From Raphanus sativus (Eukaryota; Streptophyta; Magnoliopsida; Brassicales; Brassicaceae): 64,000 nt of DNA. The DNA is taken from contig NC_079515.1 in assembly GCF_000801105.2 (NCBI RefSeq), positions 17,135,407 through 17,199,406 of the forward strand, in the 5' to 3' direction. A program made the position numbers and the translations under genes. Positions 34,780-48,320 of the stretch are shown here, one piece after another. Below the pieces are notes generated by a model that was given only the letters and a program-made list of their open reading frames with translations, did not search any database and was not told where the DNA came from. The first letter of the stretch is position 1. Each line of letters starts with the position of its first letter.

Positions 34780-35160
34780 TATAGAATTTAACCCATCCAA
34801 TTAAAATTTAACTAAAATTTGATCCATCATGACAAAAAAATAATAGAGAAATTGGTTAAATTACAAGTTGGTGGATCAGATTTTAATAAAAGAATGGGAA
34901 AATTAAACGGAGTTAATGTCTCAGACGTTGACATCACTTTCGGATTAATACAATTAAACTCATGATATGAACAAAATAACATTATTAAGTTGAGAAGCAA
35001 TATATATTTCGTGTAGCTAGATATACATTAGTGTAGTCTATATATCATGTTGTGGTCAATACTTTAGGTATCCAACAATCATTTTTCCATTATATATTTA
35101 TTTTATAGCATTTTCTATATTCAGTGACATAAAACTGTCTTTAACATGTAAGATTTGGAA
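34780..35160. other. Non-coding spacer before the first receptor kinase
   Basis: AT-rich; includes the 3' flank of the kinase gene. Nothing else is seen. Confidence 0.5.
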
Positions 35161-35165
35161 CATTA

Positions 35166-38100
35166 TTACAGCGATGAGGAAGGAAACTCTACTGTCGAAT
35201 TTAGATCAGAACCAGAAACAGAGAATTCCATCGTCATTGTTGTTTGATCTGTCACACCAGTCGTTCTCGAGCTTCCATGTGTATTATTGTCCCTTAGCTT
35301 TGAAATGCTCCATTCGTCTCCATATAGGCCAGGATCTGACATAACCTGTGCTATTTCGATCACTCCCTCTAGCATTTGCACAGCCTCTGACATGGTTGGC
35401 CTTAAGGAAGGAGATGAGTTTGTGCAAACAAGAGCAACATTGATCATCCTCACGGCTTCTTTACTGTTGAAATCACCTTCCAACATTGGATCTACAATCT
35501 CTAGTATGTCCCCTTTTTGTTGCAACATCAAAGCCTGATATTTGATGTCAAAGAACATGTTTCACTAGACTTTACAAATTTTAAATTGCATGGGAAAAGA
35601 GAGAAAAAAATCTCCAAAAAGTTACCCAATTGATAAGGGAGACATGATCAGCACTTCCCCTCGGTTTAGTATTATTCTTTCCACTAACAATTTCCATTGC
35701 CACAACCCCGAAGCTATACACATCTGCTTTCTCTGTTAGTTGACCCCATAGTACATATTCAGGAGCCATATATCCCCTGCATTACAAGAGAAACCAAGAC
35801 TAAGCTAATTTTTATCGGCCATTCCCATTCTGTAATTGTTTTTCTGTTTTGTTTTATGTTCAATACTTACATGGTTCCTGCAATTTTGTTGGTAATCTGA
35901 GTGTGTTCTTCTTCACGGAGCCTAGCCAATCCAAAGTCAGATATTTTTGCATTAAGGTGGGCATCTAGAAGTACATTACTGGTTTTAATGTCACGGTGAA
36001 CCATCTTGATCATAGATCCTTCATGGAGGAACTCAAGCCCTCTTGCTATCCCCACACATATTTTTTTCCTTGCTGCCCAATCCAATTTCGGGGAGCTATT
36101 TTCTGAAAATTTTCGGTAGACCAATGAGAAATGAGGTCGTTGCATATGTACATTTGAGTTAGGTTCAAAACATACAGAAGAGTTGAATAATTTTTTATTT
36201 ACCAGACAACACAACAGCAAGGGAGTTGTTTTCCATATACTCATACACTAGCAGCAGTTGATTTTTTTCGACACAACATCCGTAAAGCTTGACAAGGTTT
36301 GGATGATCTAGACCTGAGATCATGCCTATCTCGTTCACAAACTCTCGGTTTCCTTGGGATGACTTAGAAGAAAGCTGCTTAACTGCTACGGTAGTTCCAT
36401 CTGAAAGCTCTCCCTGAATTAGGTTTCTCATATCAGAAACAAAAAAAAGCAGTGATATTTCTCAAGTATATACAATGAATACATTCTGAGTATGTTTTAG
36501 TATACTTTGAATACGGATCCGAAACCTCCTTCTCCAAGTTTGTTAGCTTCATCAAAATTGTTTGTTGCAGCTTGCAGTTGCCTCCATGTAAACCAAACTG
36601 TTTGCAGACCCTGAGCTCTCAGATCTTTATGATCATGTTTGCGAAGAGAAAATTATCAGAAATGTTATGAACAAATATGAGGAATGGATTCATATACTTT
36701 GTGAAATTTGATACCTCTTTCTCTCATGTTTGTTTGATCTCTGCATCTTTTCTGAGCATATAATCCCAAAGCCAAGAGAATTATAGCTAACACGGCACCC
36801 GTTACCCCAAAAATTAGTGGATAATTAGTGTGATATTTTGTTTTCTCCACTGCAAATGAAACGTTATAAAAGTGTCAATGCATGTATACACCAATTTACA
36901 AAACATTTGTCACAAAGTAATTTTTTAGAACCTCCGCAATTTTGCTCCAGACCTGAAAATTTTAAACAAGAATATTATTGCAACCAGTAGGTGACGGCGA
37001 GCAACAAAATGCAACAAATAACGGGAAAATAGTCGTATATATGTTTGCTCAAGCTGAGACTTGGCAGAGGTGAAGTATTCTTACTATGACACAAGGAGAT
37101 TGCAGAGATAAGAGGACCATAGTTTCCTCTTTTAGGAAAGAGTACTGTCCCTTTCCCCGCCCAATACAACCGAATCTCTAAAGTACGGTCAGTCACATTA
37201 ACAGTTTTCACTTCTTTCACAACAGGCTTGAGAGTTCCATTAGCCTCATCTTTGATGTTAAAATCCCTCAAGAACAATTCTCCCTAAAAGGGGAGAGAGA
37301 GGACAAAAGGAAAAGAACTTTAATTCCATGCATGACTGAATAAAAATTATTCTGTAATCCTTAGCGACACTTTACCTGAACATAGATGTCAAATAATCTT
37401 CTTCCAAGACGACTGTTTAGATCTTCGTCTAAAAACTGGATCTCCACAAAATGCAGTTTTACATTGTAGGCTCCATTTTCCAAGCAAAACGCATAGTAAA
37501 CTAGAGAAAGAGCAGATCGACGTGCGGTTTTATAGAGATCGGGATAATCTCCAGATGGTGTTAAACTAGTTGAAATTATGTAGGTGTCGTCATGATTTGG
37601 ATCATCGATAAAGTCACCCGTATTGCTGATTCCCCAGTTTTTTAGGTGGTGATTTGTTGCGGCATCAGCTGTACTGTTATCAGCTTGATAAGTGATTTTA
37701 CCTGAGGATGTTTTAATCTGTACAGTTCCTCCACCACAATTTATATGCAATGATCGTTGATCTAAGATCAACAATGATTATCACCATTAGAAAGAGTACA
37801 TGCTTACAGCTTTGTAAAGGTAACAAGAGGGATTTAACAAAGTACACTGTCTATAACTATGTCGAATGCATGTTAGAGATAAGTTAACATTGCTCAATAT
37901 GTACTTACATTTGCTGCAGTTTGTTGGACCAGCACATGGAACAAGCCTGTGACATAAGACCATAACATTTAGTCATCTAATCAAGAAAGAGTCTTTGAAA
38001 CATTTTTTTGCCATATTTAAGGATGTTAGGACATGATTAATGACTAATGCATGTTTTTTAGGGAGGGTTTCTTAACGAATATATGAGACGTCTTTTAGCT

Positions 38101-40921
38101 TTTAATTAAAAAATTAAGAGACGTCTCTTAGAGCATAAGTATTGGTGGGATCAAGGTCATCCCTTAGGGGGAGGGAGATCACAAAACGTGGGGACCAAAG
38201 AGGAAAGAAAAGGGAAAAATCTCTAGTTAAAGGTCAGCCCTTATTCTCTACCAATCAAAAAAAAAAAAACCCTTAGTTAAGGGACTTAACTGCATCCCAC
38301 CAATACTGATGTTCTTATATCTCTTATTCAGGAAATGTCTCTTAGCTTTTTTTTAGTTAAAAACTGAAAGAAGTATTTTATATTCGCTAAAAAATCCTCC
38401 ACAAGAGACATACATTAATCATGGTCTTAAGTGGGCTCATGGTCTTAGGTGGGCTCAAGTTAATAGAATTAGCAACCCTTTTAAAAAATTAATGATTTAA
38501 CCACACACTAGAATATTTAATGTTTAACAAATTGTTTTATATTTTAATAATATATTGTTATTAATAAAAAATTATCAGTAAACAAATAAAAGCTAATTAG
38601 AATATATTTATAGATTTTTAATATAACTCAAATATTTATCTAAATCACAAACTAATATAATTTGCATATTTTTAATACCTTTTATTCGTATTGTAAAGCA
38701 AATGATTACTAGGTTTAATCCATTTTCGCTATAAGATAAAGCAAAAGACTGTACTTACACACTGTTTTGCAAATATGAGCTCCGGTATGTATTGATGTTA
38801 CTGGTTGAAGAGAAAAATATAACATGAGAAGGTTATCAAATTTTTAATTGAAGTTGTTCCATTTCATGTTCATACCTCTTGTGCCGACAGCTCGATGACC
38901 AAGATAAATTATTATAAGAGAGATCACTGTAGAAAACCGACAAGTATATTAGCTGGGATGATGGCAATTTCTCAAGCCATAAATGCAGTGGAAACGTACA
39001 TATCAGATTTGCTGTGGAGGTAAACAGAAGTAGATTCAACGTTTCCGGAAAGAACGTTGCTAGTCACATAGCTGAAAGAAAGCAGTCAGTCTCAATCTCT
39101 AATTAAAATACCCAAATCCTGGATTGTAACGACTTACGTATTTGTTGGCGCTTTTTGTACTTCTTGAAGTTCACCAGTCAATTTGTTAAACGATAAATCT
39201 CTGCGGTAAACAACTTAAATATAAATATTCTTTGGTATGGACATAATTTTCTTAGATACCCTATGTTTGTATAAATAGGACAGTATATAATATGTTACAA
39301 AAAAAGGACTGTATATAATAATAATAAAAAGGACTGTAAATAATATATTTTTAAAAATCCTTTCATACTAGCATACAATTCTTACATGCAGTCTATGTTT
39401 TATGTGGTTATGACGATCTTTAATCTTACAAGTGGTATAGTCTAGTAAATTTAATCATATATATAAATGTACAATGTCAAGTCCATACGCAATACGCTCA
39501 GCAGGTAGGATTTCTGACAAGATTCAAACTTGTAAAGCGTTCACACATATTATTTAAAAGAACTTACAGTCTGTTTAGGTTAGGCAAATTCCAGATGTAC
39601 GAGGGGATTGGACCAGACAAACCCACATTCCTCAAAATTCTGGAACAGGAACAGAGACATCAGTTTGAAAATTTCCGATCAAGGCAGAAGAAACCATAAG
39701 CTTCAGTAGAAAAATAAATACAGGGTTGCGATGACTTTGCTGGATATATTTGGAAAGAAGTTTATCCCAGTCGTATCACTAATTCTCCTGCACATGAATG
39801 TGTACAATCGTTTAAAATATCAGTCCTGTTTCAGTTGCCGTTTTAAAATATATACATATATATATATATATATATATTTAAGGTAGTCAATTACAGATCA
39901 ACAAGATTTTCTAGGCGGGCCACTGCTTCAGGAAGAGGTCCTTTAAGTCCACTCGCATGTAGAAATCTGCTGAGCAAGATTGATAAACAGAAACAACAAG
40001 AGAAATAAATAAAAATTAGCAATAAAGTGAAAAGCTTACGTACAGCTTTTGAAGCCGAGACCAGGTGCCGATGTATCTTGGAATGGTTCCATTAAAGTTA
40101 TTGTCACTTATCCAACTGCAAAGTAAAAACAAACTACTTTAGAGCTTCGAAATAACTATGTTTATAGGTTTTCTGAACAATCTTTCAACACACTTAACTA
40201 AGTAAGCGTTTAGAGACAGTCATAACAATTTTACAACTTAATTACACATGTTACAAAGTAATAGAGCATGTATAAAGTGCAAAGCTAGAAAGCTTTAAAT
40301 ACACGTTTCAGTTCAATCTGGTGATTATAAAACAACTTTTTCTAAGTTTCTGTAAAATGTCTCTAAACTCTGTGAAATTTACTGCTTTTTATGTCTAAGT
40401 AAAAAAAAAAAAAAAAGATTAGTGCACTCAGTTTAAAAAGAGAGGCAAAAAGCTTATGAAAAGTATTCATTTCAAAGGACAGCAAGAACTTACAATTCCT
40501 CAAGGTTTACTAGTCTAGCGAGAGTGATAGGCAATCGTCCAATAAATTTATTGGATGCAAGATGCCTGCACCAGTTTCAGAGAAGACCAACATGGAACAT
40601 TTTTCCATTAAACAAAAGATTTTCCGATGAAAAATATCAAATCTGGTTGGATGCAAGATGCCTGCAAAGCCAAAGATTGTCTTACAATTTTGTTAGGTTG
40701 GTCAAATTACCAAGCTCATCAGGAATCGTACCAGAGAACTGGTTGCCTTCCACCCCTCTGAAAATTTGATCACATTACTGTAATATAGGTAAGTCAAAAG
40801 GAATATAAATGGGAAACATTTAGAGACGTACAGGATTTTCAGATTCTTGAAGTTTTGCAACCAAGTTGGTAAAGGCCCAGACAAATTATTTGCGGAGAGC
40901 GTGCTGCAAGAATATTCGAAG

Positions 40922-41010
<89 letters not shown>

Positions 41011-44000
41011 AACATGGAAGTGAGATATGGCATTGAAGCCCACTCCATTGGGATTGTGCCCGAAAGGTAGTTTCGAACCAGGTTTCTGGAAAGAAGAGAA
41101 TAATACATACAAGAACCTAGAACATGCACTAACAATCTATATTATTAAAGTTGAAGTACTTTAAGAAGTTGTTTGGAAACTAGAATAGGAATTAAAAATT
41201 TTGGAGTGTTTGGCTATAGGATAGCATGAAAACATGGATAGCATTAAAAATACAATTATGGTTTTTTAGCAATATAAAAAGAAAAATCGATTTGTAATCA
41301 ATATCTCATCAAATATATTCAGTTACCATAACTCAAATACATGTAATAAATTCCAGAAAAAATATCTTACTTTTAAATATGGAAACAATAAAAGAATTAT
41401 TAATAAATTTATTATGACAAATACATGATACATCTGCATTGTAAATATATAAAAAATATAGACCACTTAAAACGGAAAACAAATAAAAATTTATAAAACA
41501 AAAAAAAATTAATATCACGATACAATTGCATTACAAAATGGTGAGACATCTAGAATATATAATATTCACACGAGAACTATAAAATATTATAATGTTCTTA
41601 ATTATGTATAAAGTTAGACGTTCATATTATAACATCTCAGGTCCACCTCCTATTGCAATTACGTGACATGCAAACATATTCGTATTGTATATGTTGGTTT
41701 CTTTCATATCTGAGTTGATACGCGTTCATAATTCAAATATTTGTAAAATAAATATAATTTTGGGTATGTTATGGCTTTGGATTGGTTAGTCTATTTAGAA
41801 CCCAGAAAAAGACTCAATGTATCCGAAACATGAAAAAAATACTCAAAATGTCCAAACATTTATCCGTAATCTAACCTGATGAAACTAAAATGTACCCAAA
41901 ATTTTTACCGACCTGAAATATATTTTTAAATTTAAATTTTACCCAAAAACATGTCTGAAATACCCATACCAAATATATACAAAATATTTCAGATACTTTG
42001 CGCACCCAATCGGATTTCGGGGAAGACCCGAGCTCAAACAGAGACCTACGGGTCCAAAAATATATTAAATAGGTACTTATATAAGATTCGGATATGAACT
42101 GCACATGTATTTTCGAGTCGTTTTTGTTAGGTTTTTCAGGTACGGTAAAATACCAAGATCTAAGAAAAAGTTATATAAAATGTATATACAAAATCTCAAA
42201 TAAACTAATTCATAAACTATATAATTTTAAACAAAATTCTTTTCTTTAATATAATACGGTTTTAGAACACAATAATGTACAATAATCTCAAAATATTAAT
42301 TGGTATCAAAGTTTATTTATAATTCAAAAATCCCGCGCTTTTTAAGCGCGGGTCAAAAATCTAGTTTTTTTTTAAAAACAAGCCCAACCTAATTTGTTAT
42401 TGAATGTCGCACATGACTTGTGCAAATGGTCATTTGCAAAATAAATAGTTATTCCGTTTACCAAAAATATGTTTCTTTGACACTTTTTACTAGATATTAA
42501 AATGATTGAAATTTACTAATATTCTTATTAATTAATTACACATATTAAACTAATAGTATTTGAGATAAAAAAAACATTTATAAGATCAATATATTTTGTA
42601 ACTGATATTAAATTTAAAATAAATATAAATTTCATTAAAAGTATAAATAATAATTTTATATAATATAACTTAGGTGTTTGTCTGTGATTTCGCAGATATA
42701 AATATTTTATGAAGAATGTATATATTATATTTTCATCAAAGTAAACTTTTTTTTTAATTTATGTATAATTTTACTTTTTATATAATATAGAAAATCATAT
42801 TATATATATAACCATTTTATTATTTTGAAAAATAAATGCAATTTACTAATGTATATTTAAATAAATGCAATTAACTAAAGTATATTTTATTGACAACTTT
42901 AGCAAAATTAGACATATGTTTTATTTTAAAAAATAAAAAATAAGTTAATATGTTATATAATATCAATATTATTAAAACATGAGCAATATTTATCGACTAT
43001 GTTTTGGACTACAAAAAAGTTAAAACAGTCCAACTAAAATAAATACACTAATTATTATCACATAATGTCTTTTAATCTAACAAGTATCTATTGATAATGA
43101 GATATTATTCGATATGCAACCGATTCCTACATACGTGCAAAAAAAAATCGGTTTTATTAAATATTTATATAAGAAACATTTTATGTTTTGAAAACATTTG
43201 AAAAAAATACTTAACTTTGTTTTTTTGTTTTTATTATCATTCCACATACAGAATATATTAAAAACAAGTTTTTAAACAGTTTTAAACAAGTTAAGAGTTA
43301 TGATATAAAATAAAAACATATCAAGACTTAAAATATATGTGTATTTAAATGTATAATGTGAATACTAAAGATATTTATAACAAAATAAAATAATGTTAAA
43401 TCACATCAACTAATTTTTAATATATTTATAATCCACATGATCATTTGATCTTTTTATTTTTGAAAAATAATTATTTGTAACTTTGAATTAGTTATATTTA
43501 ACTTAATTAATATTAAATATACATCATGCCTAAAACTAAGGAGCTAACTAACTAATTTATTATTTTTAAACTAATGAATATAATTTAATTAATACGAAAT
43601 TTAATAATAAATTAATTATATTTAATTATTAATGTGATAAATAATGATATATATATATCTATTAATTTGTATATATACAGCTATATATTAATCCAAATGC
43701 AAAAAAAAAAATTCTTTAAAACCCTCACTAAATATATAAAAATATAATTCATATATTTAGAGTATTAAAACTAGATATACATATATATATAAATAGTAAT
43801 AGTTTGATACTATTAATATTTAGTATACGATGAAACATGTTATTGTTGATACGAACATAGTTTTACGGGTTATTCAAACACATGCAATATATTTATCAAA
43901 TATTAACTAATTCAACAAATATATTAACACAATTATATCATAAAACACTACATTAAAACCTAAATTGGTGCAAGAGAGTATGTGTCAATAGTTTAATTAG

Positions 44001-47000
44001 TTGTAAAATATAATTATATATATAAGAAAAATATAAATAAAAACTAATATATAATACACATATAAATCAAAATTAATGCGATTAATGAAATTAACTTTTA
44101 AATTTAACATAAGTTATAAACAAAACATCAAAATAATCCAATAACATGTGACTAACAAACGTAAACTTACTAAATAAATGAAAATTATATTTACAAACAT
44201 AAATCAGTAAATTGTAATAGACGTATATAAATTGTTGATGCTCAAATATATTTCATTTTTAATATGCATCCTCTCAAATATTGATCAATTACGCTTACAA
44301 CAAGATGAAAATTTAGTTTGACTAAAAATAGTATTAAGATTGGAACATCACTTTCATTATATATATATCCATCATTCATCTAAACATTCATGAATATATA
44401 TTAGAATACTCTAACTATAATAATTTAAGTCAAACCGGATTGCATATTGGGTCATCTATTAGTTCAACCGATAGCTAGATCATGGGTATTAGCTGTTATT
44501 ATGGGTTTTATAAGAATTTTAAATATTTTTTTATTAAAAACTAAACCGGATTATATATGAGACCACAAAATTTGTCGACTTAACAGCGGGTCGGGACGAA
44601 TTTTAAAATACTCAATATAATGTTTCATTTATAACATCCAAATGTAGATACAATAAAAAATACAAATTTATATCAAATAAATTTAGATTGTTTCGAAAAA
44701 TTATCCCGCGGTTTGAAACCGCGGATCAAAATCTAGTCTTTATATATTAAAAGAGAAATCATGACTTCTTTCATGTGTGATTTTTTAATTTGGACCATCA
44801 CTTAATTAGAAATCTTATTAAATGTATTTTATTAAGATTAATATTATATAGAATCTTTAGAATACTTTAATTATAATATCTTTTGATATATTTTCATTTT
44901 AAATATAAACATTTTTATTTTAAAATTCTAACAAATCTGTTTTAAAAGATTTTTATAGGATCTTCATTTTTCGAAATTACACTTAAATATTTCCACTAAT
45001 TTCGAAATTTTAAAATATAGAAATATTTCCACTACTGTAATCATGATATATTTTTATCTTAATATAAATATACATTTATATATTATATTTTATATAATTT
45101 TAATAATTCCTTAACAATAATTATTAAAAATATTTTAACAGTAATTTAATGTATTTTAAGTTATCGTTTATAAAAAGAAAAATTTAAATGCTATCCTAAT
45201 TTATCTACTTTATAGTCATAATCATCATGTTAAAACACAATTATTATATTGAACTATATATGATAAACTAATTTTATAAACCTCTAGAAGGTATTTTATA
45301 AATATCCATAAGTAATTCTATAATCTTTATGAACAGATTTTTAAAAATAATAGTATAAATTTTATAAACAGTTTTAAATAATATATGATTTTTAAAAAAT
45401 GTTAAAAGATATTTAAAGTTTTATATAAAACTGTAAAGTCATTATATCAGTTCTGATAAATTATTATTTTAAAAATTTGTAAAATTTATAAATATTTTGA
45501 TTGCTAGAAAGGAATTGATGATAGATTATATACACTTTCCTTAATTTTATAAATAGTTACTATATGTAATTTTGTGTTATATATATTTGGTAAGTGTTAT
45601 TTATTGATTTTTAAATTATTTTATCTTTTAACTAAAATAAATGAAAATCGAAAAAAATATTCGTTCAATCAAATTAAAACAATTTTCTAAAATTTCATAT
45701 ATAAACGTCAGTAAAAGTCAATTAAGTGATTTCCCAATTAATATATGGTATGATGGCAGAATAATACCTTTTATGAAACATATGGAGTATAAATGACATA
45801 ACAATTCCATTTATTTTTTGTTAAAAAGAAAACAATTCCATTCTGAAACTAGTTTTTGAATGTTAATTTTGTGTTACAATCTATTTGACAGGAATGACAC
45901 TTGTCGTAATAGTTATTGACTTCTACACAATGACTAGTCTAATAGGTACAATTAGGGGTGTCAAAATGAGCTAGCTCGCTCAGCTCAGCTCATAGTAAGC
46001 TCGGCTCTTTCATGAGTTAGCTCAGATCAGCTCATTTATTATATGAGTTTCAATATGTAAACTCGTACTCGGATCATCTAGATCATGAGTTAAATGAGCT
46101 AACTCGTGATCTAACACAAAATAATTATAACTATATTAAATTAAACATCGATAAAATTACTTCTATAGTATTATTCAAAATTTAATAAAACTATTTATCA
46201 TAAATAACTTACCGTGAGTTCTGAGTTACGATAAGCAAAGTGAGAGGAGACATATGTCAAATTTGAGATCAATGAAATTTGTGAGAGAGATGATATGGTT
46301 AACGTGGGTTTATATAGAAGATTTTGATAATTTCTAAACAGGATAGTCTCTTTTTTCTTTCTTCGGAAAAAGTATAGATAACTTTTAAAAGTTTTACTCC
46401 TATATTACTTATGTATATTTTACATTTTAGTTTTAAAGATAAATATGATAAATATAAAAATTATCTTTTTCCATCAGAAATGAACGAGCTCATGAGTCAG
46501 CTCATGTTCATTAACGATCGTTCATATAACTCGTGATCTTTTTTAAGCTCGATCATTAAACTCATTTATTAAATGAGCCTAAAATATAGTGATCATACTC
46601 ATGAAAAAATGAGCTCAGCTGAGCTAACTCATGAGTTGTAACTCATTTTGACACCCCTAGGTACAATCTAATGTAATGACTAATTTTGGCAAAATCAGAT
46701 GAGTTATATATGGAAGTATTCTATAGGGAATTTATTCGTTAACAATTTCGTCATCATTTACTCTTTTTTTGTTTGTTTTGAAAAAGTCATCATTTACTTT
46801 TTAGAAGAACAAAAGTCAGATCGATAAGAAAAATTTGGAAGTTGAGTAATCTTTTTAGTTGTTTAAGAATTTTCATCTATATAAAATTTCTCTAAACCAT
46901 GGTTTACAAAACCAACGATGATAATTATCGATTATTAAAAAAAATTTCAAACTTACATTTTCTGGAGATACTGAAGCTTGGCCAACTCAGGCGGAAGTTT

Positions 47001-47475
47001 CCCTGAAAGACTTGTGGACATGAGAATTCTGTGATTGTTCAACCAAAAAAGAATAATTAGAAGAGAAGAGAATAAATATATGATTAGAGAAAACATAAAT
47101 TAACACTCACAGTTCTGTAATATGACATGTCATGTTATTGTTGAAGCTACAATCACAAGCAATGGTGCTAGTCATCCCATTCGAAAGAACACCAATATTC
47201 AAAGTCCTAGAAAGGCAAGGATCTCCATCACTTAGATTCAATCTCTCCATTCCAAGTGTAGTAGCTATTTCCCCAAGTGCATTCACTGCAGAAATTATCG
47301 AGCATATATAGAAAAGTTGTTGATTTTTTACCGACCTTTGATATTAAAAGAACTAAGTTTTTGATTTAATACATTCATCTGGATGGAGAGCTTGTGAAGT
47401 GGATGTTGTTAGAACCGCGAGGAAGGTTGTGATGATGATGAAGAACATGAAGAGAGTTGAGAAGACGATCCACAT
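35166..47475 (-). CDS. LRR-malectin receptor-like kinase, LRR-VIII-2 type, complete (25 exons)
   Basis: Plasma-membrane receptor kinase. Exons by splice sites (5' to 3'): 47373-47475, 47111-47285, 46957-47028, 41014-41085, 40832-40903, 40686-40757, 40494-40565, 40044-40115, 39895-39966, 39722-39787, 39568-39639, 39138-39200, 39000-39071, 38876-38926, 38759-38800, 37909-37946, 37376-37761, 37085-37283, 36932-36952, 36715-36849, 36506-36624, 36203-36413, 35871-36102, 35626-35776, 35166-35534. They sum to 3,009 bp (1,002 residues). Most LRR exons are exactly 72 bp. Order: signal peptide ([12 protein letters not shown]), LRRs (~60-360), malectin (~396-590, [19 protein letters not shown]), TM (~607-628), kinase with [21 protein letters not shown] and APE. 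All catalytic residues are present, so it is an active RD-type kinase by sequence. It is nearest to the At1g297xx/RKF1 group. The next gene (55887) is its tandem paralogue. Confidence 0.9.
38029..38426. mobile_element. Tourist-like MITE (outer), in an intron of the kinase gene
   Basis: Ends are GGACATGATTAATG and, inverted, GACCATGATTAATG, flanked on both sides by TTA (38026-38028 and 38427-38429). This is the 3-bp target duplication of PIF/Harbinger elements. It contains the inner MITE at 38131-38314. Confidence 0.75.
38131..38314. mobile_element. Tourist-like MITE (inner), nested in the outer one
   Basis: 184 bp with terminal inverted repeats GAGCATAAGTATTGGTGGGA and GAACATCAGTATTGGTGGGA, flanked by TTA on both sides (38128-38130, 38315-38317). 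Confidence 0.85.
39853..39879. repeat. (TA)n microsatellite in a kinase intron
   Basis: A nearly pure TA dinucleotide run just before the exon at 39895. Confidence 0.85.
40551..40666. repeat. 20-bp direct repeat carrying a splice acceptor
   Basis: TTGGATGCAAGATGCCTGCA occurs at 40551-40570 and 40647-40666. On the minus strand each copy contains a TGCAG acceptor and the first bases of the LRR exon 40494-40565. Only the left copy leads into the full exon. Confidence 0.85.
40925..41008. repeat. (GA)42 microsatellite in a kinase intron
   Basis: A perfect 84-bp AG/GA run that ends directly at the GTTAGC donor of the LRR exon 41014-41085. In the transcript it is a long CT tract at the start of the intron. 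Confidence 0.97.
41135..42364 (+). mobile_element. Non-autonomous Helitron, complete, in a kinase intron
   Basis: The 5' end is A then TCTATATTATTAAAG. The 3' end is a hairpin (CCCGCGCTT TTT AAGCGCGGG, 42332-42352), then TCAAAAAT and CTAG (42361-42364), followed by T. This is insertion between A and T without target duplication. 1,230 bp, no coding capacity. Confidence 0.88.
42365..44736 (+). mobile_element. Helitron 3' end with unclear 5' end, in a kinase intron
   Basis: A second 3' terminus lies at 44704-44736: hairpin CCGCGGTTTGAAACCGCGG, then ATCAAAAT and CTAG, followed by T. No 5' terminus is found between 42365 and here. Either the element is 5'-truncated, or it shares the 5' end at 41135 with the first element. 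Confidence 0.6.
44737..45944 (+). mobile_element. Helitron 5' end directly abutting the previous 3' end
   Basis: TCTTTATATATTAAAAGAGA begins at the first base after CTAG and has the same core as the terminus at 34774. No hairpin-CTAG 3' end is seen before the hAT element at 45953, so the right limit is unknown. Confidence 0.5.
45953..46659. mobile_element. hAT-type MITE, in a kinase intron
   Basis: 707 bp. Terminal inverted repeats TAGGGGTGTCAAAATGAG (18 bp, perfect) and an 8-bp target duplication GGTACAAT (45945-45952 and 46660-46667). The subterminal regions are packed with AGCTCA/TGAGCT words, typical transposase-binding clusters of hAT elements. No coding frame. Confidence 0.93.
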
Positions 47476-47639
47476 TGTCAATTTAGATATTTGTGTGTGT
47501 ACTTGGTTTGTCCCAATATTTCCATCAAGAAGAGAATAAATACATGACGTAATGAAAATTGTATCGATATTATCCTTTTGTGGTCTTCTTGGGTAGTTGA
47601 ATAATAGTACATAGTAGTGGTACATATTTTATGGATGTT

Positions 47640-48300
47640 ATCTACGTTTTTGGTTTTCTTGGGTCATAGAATTGTACAAAGTAACGATAACTATTTTAAG
47701 GATTTTATTGTTTTTTTCGGTAGGATCAAATTTAGATTTTTTTTTTCTTTAGAAGTTATATACATACATACAAAATCCTATAACTATGGACAATATTTCT
47801 GGTAAAATTATTAGTAAATATTTATAACCGTTAAAATCCTTTGATTCAACCCTTCTTCTTAGATCTTGGATCGTACATAGTCTGGATACTACTTATTGAT
47901 ATTTTCTATTTTTATGGTCTTATTAGGACATTTCCTATAGCAAGTTTTTTGAGAATCTTACAATTAAAAAATAGTTAAAAGCAAAAAGGAGAAGACTGTG
48001 GGTTTCTTTTTTAAGAAACTCTCACATATTTGAAGAAAATCAACTTAGAGCATCTTTATCCCATGTATTTAGTAGGGTATTTAGGATAATTAAGCATTTA
48101 AAATAAATCAAAAAGAATAATAAAACGTGGAGGCGTCACTTATTTTTGGTTTATAAGAGACCGTATTTGGGGACACGTGTAGACAAAAGAGAGGAGAAGG
48201 AAGCTGAAGAACACGTTGTCGATTTACCCTTCGCCGTCGGTACGGATTCGAGCGGTGAGCTGTTTAACGAAGCGAACTGGACTTCAGATGTGAGTTAGGC
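47640..48300. other. Intergenic region upstream of the first receptor kinase
   Basis: Contains the kinase promoter side (minus strand) and a MITE-like end AGAGCATCTTTATCCCATG near 48052 without a visible partner. No gene. Confidence 0.45.
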
Positions 48301-48320
48301 GCGGAGATCGCGGCAAGTGC

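Noticed and set aside
40702..41135. Minus-strand frames rich in Leu-Ser repeats
   Set aside because: They are translations of the (GA)42 tract together with flanking LRR exons and introns.
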